Source: JAMXLO01 sp036494925 (GTDB lineage: Bacteria > Pseudomonadota > Alphaproteobacteria > Acetobacterales > Acetobacteraceae). From it: 23,130 nucleotides of DNA. The stretch is taken from positions 1 to 23,130 of the forward strand of contig DASXNR010000024.1 in assembly GCA_036494925.1 (NCBI GenBank). The letters run 5' to 3'. The stretch's first letter is position 1. Every line of letters starts with the position of its first letter. Below the pieces are notes generated by a model that saw nothing but the letters and a program-made list of their open reading frames with translations, was not told the origin of the DNA and did not search any database. The position numbers and the translations under genes were made by a program. Positions 16,077 to 20,793 of the stretch are shown piece after piece.

Positions 16077-16709
16077 ATGAAGCGACTATTGCTGACGTCC
16101 GCCATGATCGCGACGACTGTCAGTCTGGCGCATGCCGCGCCCATCATCACGTTCGGAAGCACGTCGTCGGGCAACAACGTCACTGCGACGGCGAGTGGCG
16201 CGACGACCACGATCACCAGCAGCGTGTCGACCGACATCACGCAGATCATCAGCGGACCCGCGGCGCCGTTCACCGCGACCCTGACCCTCGACGCCACCAG
16301 CACGAATGCGGCGATGGCGGTCGGTAGCCAGATTCTCCAGGACTACACCGGCACGTTCTCGCTCACGAACGGCGCGACCAATTACCTGAGCGGCACGTTC
16401 ACCGACGCACTGTTTGGCAGCGGCACCGGGCTCACGCTCACCGCCTCCTCGGCCACACCGGGCGAAACCGTGAGCTTCACCAGCAACGTGATCCCGGCCG
16501 CCGACCTCGCTGCGCCGCAGGCCATAAGCTTCGCGTTTTCCAACGTGTCACCGGCTGCCTCGATCGCCGACGGCACGCTCGCCTCGTTCACGGCGCATCT
16601 GAGCGGGACGGCCTCGGCCGGTTCGCCCGCCCCGGTGCCGGAGCCGGCATCGCTCTCGCTCATCGGCACCGGACTGCTCGGTCTCGGCGCGGTCGCGCAT
16701 CGTCGATGA
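16077..16709 (+). CDS. PEP-CTERM sorting-domain surface/secreted protein
   Basis: This 210-residue exported protein has a signal peptide, MKRLLLTSAMIATTVSLAHA, with cleavage likely after residue 20. The mature part is rich in Thr, Ser, Ala and Gly with many beta-prone TLT/TIT repeats and is probably a beta-sandwich. The C-terminus from residue 187 is a classic PEP-CTERM signal: VPEPASLSLIG, a hydrophobic stretch TGLLGLGAVA, and a terminal HRR. Such proteins are processed by an exosortase and often depend on exopolysaccharide synthesis. The start is secure: GAGGAG lies 6 nt before the ATG. No exosortase gene is in the window. The passenger domain is of unknown function and I recognise no enzyme motif in it. 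Confidence 0.88.
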   Translation: MKRLLLTSAMIATTVSLAHAAPIITFGSTSSGNNVTATASGATTTITSSVSTDITQIISGPAAPFTATLTLDATSTNAAMAVGSQILQDYTGTFSLTNGATNYLSGTFTDALFGSGTGLTLTASSATPGETVSFTSNVIPAADLAAPQAISFAFSNVSPAASIADGTLASFTAHLSGTASAGSPAPVPEPASLSLIGTGLLGLGAVAHRR

Positions 16710-16756
16710 AGGGCGGTCTGACGACCAGGCGGCGGGGGCGGACGCTTCGCTACAAC

Positions 16757-16864
16757 ATGCATCTGCCTTCGCCAGCCTCACCAAACCGGCCGCTGTGGAG
16801 GGCACTTCTCGTCCCCCTGACCCTCTGCTGGGTGGCTGGCATTCTTCTGTGGGCAACGCTGTAG
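16757..16864 (+). CDS. Possible 35-aa single-span membrane peptide
   Basis: A short ORF encodes a polar start, MHLPSPASPNRPLWR, followed by LLVPLTLCWVAGILLWATL, which would make one transmembrane helix. It follows the PEP-CTERM gene by 47 nt on the same strand. No ribosome-binding site is visible, so expression is doubtful. It could be coincidental. Confidence 0.25.
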   Translation: MHLPSPASPNRPLWRALLVPLTLCWVAGILLWATL

Positions 16865-16865
16865 C

Positions 16866-16892
16866 GGGCGTCGACCGGTCCGGTCAGCGCCC
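16866..16892. other. GC-rich hairpin between the PEP-CTERM gene and the lyase gene
   Basis: GGGCG (16866-16870) pairs with CGCCC (16888-16892), and GACC with GGTC inside it, separated by a TC/AG mismatch. No T-run follows immediately, so its role as a terminator for either converging transcript is only possible. Confidence 0.35.
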
Positions 16893-16949
16893 TACAATCC
16901 TCTGCCTCGGGATTTTTCGCCTTCGATGTTCCCCTGAACGAGTGCGGGA

Positions 16950-17870
16950 TCAGGCCGCCGCCCGAAAAGTCCGCGGGATGCCGGCCTTCGGCACCTGCCC
17001 GTGCATCGGTTCGTCCGGCAATCCATCGTGCAGCAGCCGGCGTGCCTCGATCAGCTTCGCCGGATCGATGCCGGTCGCGAACCCCATGCTCTCCAGCATG
17101 AACACCAGGTCCTCGGTCACGACGTTGCCCGACGCGCCTGGTGCGTAGGGACAGCCGCCCAGACCGGCGAGGCAGGCATCGAACGCGCGGATGCCCTCCT
17201 CCAGCCCAGCCAGCGCGTTGGCGATGCCGAGGCCGCAGGTGTCGTGCAGGTGCAGACCGTACAGCGTGTCGCCGATCGCATCGCGGGTGGCGCGCACCAC
17301 CTCCCTGATCTGCGCCGGATGCGCGTAGCCGACGGTGTCCGCCAGCATGACCTGATCGACGCCGGCATCCGCCAGGCCCTTGGCCAGCGCCACCGTCTTG
17401 GCCGTCGGTACCACGCCGTCGATCGAGCAGCCGAACGCGGTGGAGCAGCCCGCCACCACCGGCACTTGGCGCGGCTGCGCGTGCAGCCAGTCCATGATCT
17501 CGCGCATCATGGTGACAGACTGTGCCGGCATGCGGTTCAGGTTGGCCATGCTGTGGCCCTCGCTGACCGAGACCGGGATGCTGATCTTGTGGACGCCGGC
17601 GTGATAGGCGTTCTGCGCGCCGCGCAGGTTGGGGACGAGTGCCTGCACGATGAGCCCGGGGATGTTCAGGCACTGCTCGACCACCTCGGGTGTGTCCGAT
17701 AGCTGCGGGATCACGCGTGGCGGGACGAAGCTGCCGACCTCGATCTCCTTCACGCCGGCGGCAGCGATCGACTGGATCCAGCGCACCTTCGCATCGGTGG
17801 TCATGCGCGTCCTGGCGATCTGCAGCCCGTCGCGAGGGCCGACTTCGCAGATCGAAACGTGTTCGGTCAT
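16950..17870 (-). CDS. Hydroxymethylglutaryl-CoA lyase family protein
   Basis: This TIM-barrel, metal-dependent lyase of 306 residues has the HMG-CoA lyase family fingerprint: VGPRDGLQ (10-17), VGSFVPPRVIPQLSD (45-59), LADTVGYAHP (176-185), metal-binding HLHD in GLHLHDTCGLG (205-215) and the active-site Cys loop GGCPYAPGASGNV (Cys240). The family splits (S)-HMG-CoA into acetyl-CoA and acetoacetate in leucine and isoprenoid-related catabolism, but members also act on other 3-hydroxy-3-methyl acyl-CoAs. ATG 17870 begins directly before the conserved SICEVGPRDG. An in-frame ATG at 17891 is the alternative. It is divergent from an enoyl-CoA hydratase-like gene, and the pair suggests acyl-CoA catabolism. 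The neighbours do not fix the substrate. Confidence 0.92.
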   Translation of the reverse strand: MTEHVSICEVGPRDGLQIARTRMTTDAKVRWIQSIAAAGVKEIEVGSFVPPRVIPQLSDTPEVVEQCLNIPGLIVQALVPNLRGAQNAYHAGVHKISIPVSVSEGHSMANLNRMPAQSVTMMREIMDWLHAQPRQVPVVAGCSTAFGCSIDGVVPTAKTVALAKGLADAGVDQVMLADTVGYAHPAQIREVVRATRDAIGDTLYGLHLHDTCGLGIANALAGLEEGIRAFDACLAGLGGCPYAPGASGNVVTEDLVFMLESMGFATGIDPAKLIEARRLLHDGLPDEPMHGQVPKAGIPRTFRAAA

Positions 17871-17915
17871 GGTCTTGTACCCTGCATTCAAGGTCGGCGA
17901 CCTTGCGCGATCCGT

Positions 17916-18053
17916 AGGAAAGATTCAACACGGAGGACGCGCGAGAACCACGGAGGACCACGGAGATTGCATGCGACCGCTTCGCGTGAGGCGCCGTTTG
18001 CTTGCTCCGTGGCGCTCCGTGGTCCTCGGCCTTCTCCGTGTTGAATCCTTCCT
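17916..18053. repeat. 138-bp imperfect inverted-repeat element with CCACGGAG units (MITE-like)
   Basis: The outer arms at 17916-17935 and 18034-18053 match at 19 of 20 positions as inverted repeats (AGGAA(A/G)GATTCAACACGGAG). Inner arms of two CCACGGAG units each, at 17948-17965 and 18005-18022, match at 16 of 18. Each arm is about 50 nt in total, around a 39-nt spacer. There is no coding potential. It lies between the divergent lyase and hydratase genes, so it sits in both of their upstream regions. Short-period CACGGAG repeats are common in bacterial intergenic DNA; that is from memory. Confidence 0.8.
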
Positions 18054-18099
18054 GACGAGCTTGCAGAATTCCACCCAATCACTTCAAGGAACCCACCCG

Positions 18100-18834
18100 A
18101 TGACCGTCGTCACCACCGAACAGCGCGGCCTGGTCTCGATCATCCGCATCAACCGCCCGGAGAAGCTGAACGCGATCTCCAGCGCCGTCGCCGTGGAACT
18201 GCAGCAGGCATTCCAGGCATTCGACGCGTCCGATCAGCGCGTCGCGATCCTCAGCGCCGTCGGCGAACGCGCCTTCACAGCGGGCGCCGATGTCACCGAC
18301 CTGCCGGAACTCTGGCGCGCGATCCCCACGGTTGGTTTCACAACCGACAAGCCGGTCATCGCCGCCACGTCCGGCTGGTGCATCGGCGGCGGCATCGTCA
18401 TGGTGATGATGTGCGACCTGATGGTTTCAACTGAAAGCACCGTGTTCTACTATCCGGAGGCGAAACTCGGCGTCACCGGCGGCATGATCAGTTCGCTGGT
18501 CTCGCGAATGCCGCACAAGCTGGCGATGGAGATGATGCTGCTGTGCAGCAAGGTCAGTGCGCAGCGCGCCTACGACGTGGGCTTCGTCAACCGCGTGGTG
18601 CCGAACGGTCAGCACGAAACCGAGGCGCTGGCGATGGCCAACGAGATGCTGGATGCCGCACCGCTGGTGATCGGTGCGCTGAAGCGGCTGGCAAGCGAGG
18701 TGCTGCCGGTCGGTCCGGTGGAGCGGATGGTTGCAGTCAGCCAGACGCTCGGCCGCGTGCGCACCAGCGAGGACACGCAGGAAGGCATCCGGGCCCACCG
18801 TGAACGGCGCAAGCCGAATTTCCGCGGTCGCTGA
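18100..18834 (+). CDS. Enoyl-CoA hydratase/isomerase family protein with altered catalytic site
   Basis: This crotonase-fold protein of 244 residues is slightly shorter than the usual 255-260. Visible are NRPEKLNAI (18-26), the oxyanion-hole segment FTAGADVTDL (59-68), the second oxyanion region WCIGGGIVMVMMCDL (93-107) and YYPEAKLGVTGG (117-128). In classical hydratases the two catalytic glutamates lie in GGGxE and PE. Here the first position is Val100, while the second, Glu120, is kept. It may be an isomerase or another crotonase-type enzyme instead of a hydratase. The start has AAGGA 9 nt upstream. It faces an HMG-CoA lyase-like gene across the inverted-repeat element and likely belongs to the same acyl-CoA pathway. 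Confidence 0.88.
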   Translation: MTVVTTEQRGLVSIIRINRPEKLNAISSAVAVELQQAFQAFDASDQRVAILSAVGERAFTAGADVTDLPELWRAIPTVGFTTDKPVIAATSGWCIGGGIVMVMMCDLMVSTESTVFYYPEAKLGVTGGMISSLVSRMPHKLAMEMMLLCSKVSAQRAYDVGFVNRVVPNGQHETEALAMANEMLDAAPLVIGALKRLASEVLPVGPVERMVAVSQTLGRVRTSEDTQEGIRAHRERRKPNFRGR

Positions 18835-18953
18835 GGCGAAACGGTCGCCATGCCGCGATGTGCCGAAGCGAAGCAGGGGAAGCGCCAAGCACACCCGTGT
18901 ATTCTGCGCGCTAACGTCAGCAACTTGTTGGCAATTGCAGCCCAAAAATGAAA

Positions 18954-18980
18954 CGCCGGCCGGGATCGGCCCGACCGGCG
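18954..18980 (+). other. GC-rich hairpin just before the leader ORF
   Basis: CGCCGG pairs with CCGGCG and CGGG with CCCG around a 5-nt ATCGG loop, with one mismatch between the two stems. It ends 4 nt before the leader ribosome-binding site AGGGGAG (18985-18991). On the minus strand it is followed by TTTCATTTTT, but no minus-strand gene ends here, so a leader-RNA role is more likely than termination. Confidence 0.6.
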
Positions 18981-18997
18981 TCCAAGGGGAGAAAGTG

Positions 18998-19078
18998 ATG
19001 CACAACCATCACAGCCTCCTACTGAAGACAGTGGCGATCTTGCGCATCCGCGTCAAGATTATCATCGTTCGACGGTAG
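18998..19078 (+). CDS. 26-aa branched-chain-rich leader peptide (putative)
   Basis: This short ORF has an excellent ribosome-binding site: AGGGGAG ending 7 nt before the ATG. The peptide starts MHNHHSLLLKTVAILR and ends KIIIVRR. Of 26 residues, 12 are Leu, Ile or Val, including Leu-Leu-Leu (codons 7-9) and Ile-Ile-Ile-Val (codons 21-24). Three His codons occur in the first five. This composition is that of a leader peptide of an attenuator, not of a folded protein. The stop codon lies inside one arm of a set of alternative RNA helices, and the next gene is a solute-binding protein gene 90 nt downstream. The identity as a regulatory leader is inference from composition, RBS strength and RNA pairing. 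Confidence 0.6.
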   Translation: MHNHHSLLLKTVAILRIRVKIIIVRR

Positions 19079-19160
19079 GAGGCGGGCCAGTCCGTTCGCG
19101 TGCTGGCCTACTCCTCGACATGCCGGCTTCCGGTCCGCGATAGTCGGCGCGATCGAGGAG
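19014..19160 (+). promoter_or_regulatory. Candidate translational attenuator (mutually exclusive RNA helices) upstream of the binding-protein gene
   Basis: Four segments can pair in competing ways. Segment 1 (GCCTCCTACTG, 19014-19024, inside leader codons 6-9) pairs with segment 2 (CGGTAGGAGGC, 19073-19083, spanning the leader stop) over 11 bp with one wobble. Segment 2 can instead pair with segment 3: GGCCAG/CTGGCC (19085-19090 with 19103-19108) plus AGGAG/CTCCT (19077-19081 with 19111-19115). Segment 3 (CTCCTCGA, 19111-19118) is an exact complement of segment 4 (TCGAGGAG, 19153-19160), which contains the ribosome-binding site of the next gene. A further hairpin, ATCTTG/CAAGAT (19037-19059), lies in the leader ORF. 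Pairing 1:2 plus 3:4 would hide the RBS, and a ribosome stalled on segment 1 would favour 2:3 and free it. The pairings are seen; the regulation is inferred. Confidence 0.5.
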
Positions 19161-19168
19161 CACCGACA

Positions 19169-20776
19169 ATGTCCGACACGACACCCAGTCCGTTCGCGGA
19201 CCGTACTGCGCTGATTATCCGACGCTTGGCCGTCGTGATGACGGCGCTCGCAGCCACGCCGGCGACGGCGCAGGACATCGCGCTCGGGCTCGGCACCGCG
19301 GTGACATCGCTCGATCCGCATTTCCACAATCTCGCGTCCAACATCAAAATTTCCATGAACGTCTTCGAGCCGTTGGTCGATCAGGACGAGCACCAGCGTG
19401 CGGTGCCCGACCTCGCCAGCGCCTGGAAGACGATCGACGATACCACCTGGGAGTTCACGCTGCGCCGCGGCGTGCGGTTCCATGACGGCCAGGAATTCGG
19501 CGCCGAGGATGTTGCGGCCACATTGCGCCGCGTGCCCTGGGTGCCGAACAGCCCGAACTCGTTCGTCACCTACACGCGCGCGATCACCGAGACGATCATC
19601 GTCGATCCGTACACGGTTCGCTTTCGCACCGCCTCGCCATATCCGCTGCTGCCGAACGATCTGTCGTCGGTGGAAATCGTCTCGCGCCGCTACGAACATG
19701 CCCCAACCGCCGACTTCAATAACGGCCAGGCGGCCGTCGGTACCGGACCGTTCCGCTTCGTCGCATATCTTCCGGGCGACCGGGTGACTCTGCAGCGCAA
19801 TGATGCCTATTGGGGGGTGCGGCCGCACTGGCAGAATGTCACGCTGCGGGTAATCACCAGTCAGCCCTCACGCGTCGCCGCCCTGCTCGCGGGCGATGTG
19901 CAGGCGATCGACGATGTGCCGCCGTCCGACCTTGCGAAGCTGCAGTCCGACCCGAGTGTTACCGTCCTGCGTGGCCCATCGAATTCCGTGCTGTTCCTGC
20001 ATATGGACCAGTTCCGCGAGCAGACGCCGTTCGCGACCGACAGGTCGGGCGCACCGCTGCCGTCGAACCCATTCAAGGATCGGCGCGTGCGCATGGCGAT
20101 CTCCAAGGCGATCAACCGCGCCGCGATCGTGGATCGGGTGATGGAGGGCGCGGCGGTTCCCGCGGCCAGCCTGCTGGCGCACGGGTTCTTCGGATCCAGT
20201 CCGCGGCTGCAGCCGGATACGTTCGATCCCGAGGCGGCGCGCCGGCTGCTGACCGAGGCGGGCTATCCCAACGGGTTCGCGCTCACCATCCATGGGCCGA
20301 TCGGTCGCTACGTCAACGACAACCTGGTGCTGCAGGCGATCGCGCCGATGCTGGTGCGCGTCGGCATCGACACCAAGGTCGTCGTGCTGCCGTGGGCCAC
20401 CTTCATCACCCAGGCGAGCGCGCCGACCTACGCCTACAGCATGCTGCTGATCGGCAATTCGGCGACCACCGGCGAGGCGTCGTTCGGCCTGCGCGTGCAG
20501 TTCGCTACGGTGGATCCGCAGCAGGGCATGGGCGGATCGAACCGCGCCCGCTACTCGAACCCGCTGGTGGACGAGATGCTGGGGCGGGCGATGGCGACAA
20601 TCGACGACACCAAGCGTGAGGCGCTGCTGCAGGAGGTCTCCGAGATCGCCATGCACGACCAGGCGATCGTGCCGCTGTTCCACCAGGAAAACATCTTCGC
20701 GGTGCGCCGAGGGCTTCAATACACCCCGCGCACCGATGGTTACATGGCCGCGTACATGATCCGTCCGGCGAACTGA
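19169..20776 (+). CDS. Periplasmic solute-binding protein, family 5 (orphan)
   Basis: This 535-residue binding protein of an ABC importer has an N-terminal export signal: after a polar stretch, RRLAVVMTALAATPATAQ ends near residue 35. Family-5 landmarks are LGLGTAVTSLDPHFHNL, LASAWKTIDDTTWEFTLRRG (the signature region), FGAEDVAATLRR, VGTGPFRFVAYLPGD, VRMAISKAINRAAIV and YPNGFALTIHGP. Length is normal for the family. The ATG at 19169 has GAGGAG 8 nt upstream, and this is the segment that the leader RNA could sequester. No permease or ATPase gene is adjacent: the next gene is the convergent alaS, 17 nt past the stop. It may serve the importer at 8620-13202 or another elsewhere. It is only distantly similar to the binding protein at 10516-12057. 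Confidence 0.92.
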   Translation: MSDTTPSPFADRTALIIRRLAVVMTALAATPATAQDIALGLGTAVTSLDPHFHNLASNIKISMNVFEPLVDQDEHQRAVPDLASAWKTIDDTTWEFTLRRGVRFHDGQEFGAEDVAATLRRVPWVPNSPNSFVTYTRAITETIIVDPYTVRFRTASPYPLLPNDLSSVEIVSRRYEHAPTADFNNGQAAVGTGPFRFVAYLPGDRVTLQRNDAYWGVRPHWQNVTLRVITSQPSRVAALLAGDVQAIDDVPPSDLAKLQSDPSVTVLRGPSNSVLFLHMDQFREQTPFATDRSGAPLPSNPFKDRRVRMAISKAINRAAIVDRVMEGAAVPAASLLAHGFFGSSPRLQPDTFDPEAARRLLTEAGYPNGFALTIHGPIGRYVNDNLVLQAIAPMLVRVGIDTKVVVLPWATFITQASAPTYAYSMLLIGNSATTGEASFGLRVQFATVDPQQGMGGSNRARYSNPLVDEMLGRAMATIDDTKREALLQEVSEIAMHDQAIVPLFHQENIFAVRRGLQYTPRTDGYMAAYMIRPAN

Positions 20777-20793
20777 GCCGCGCTGGACTGGCG

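Noticed and set aside
17889..17905. CAAGGTC-GGC-GACCTTG palindrome upstream of the lyase as an operator
   Set aside because: It overlaps an alternative start codon region and is short. It has no second copy in the window and cannot be tied to a regulator.
16750..18078. Long open minus-strand reading frame of 442 codons spanning the lyase gene and the inverted-repeat element
   Set aside because: It is a shadow frame of the lyase gene, extended through non-coding repeat DNA. It shows no recognisable domain, with Arg/Gly-rich composition typical of GC-rich antisense frames.
18954..18980. Rho-independent terminator for a minus-strand gene
   Set aside because: No minus-strand gene ends nearby. 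The T-rich tail is interrupted, and the location just before a leader SD suggests another role.
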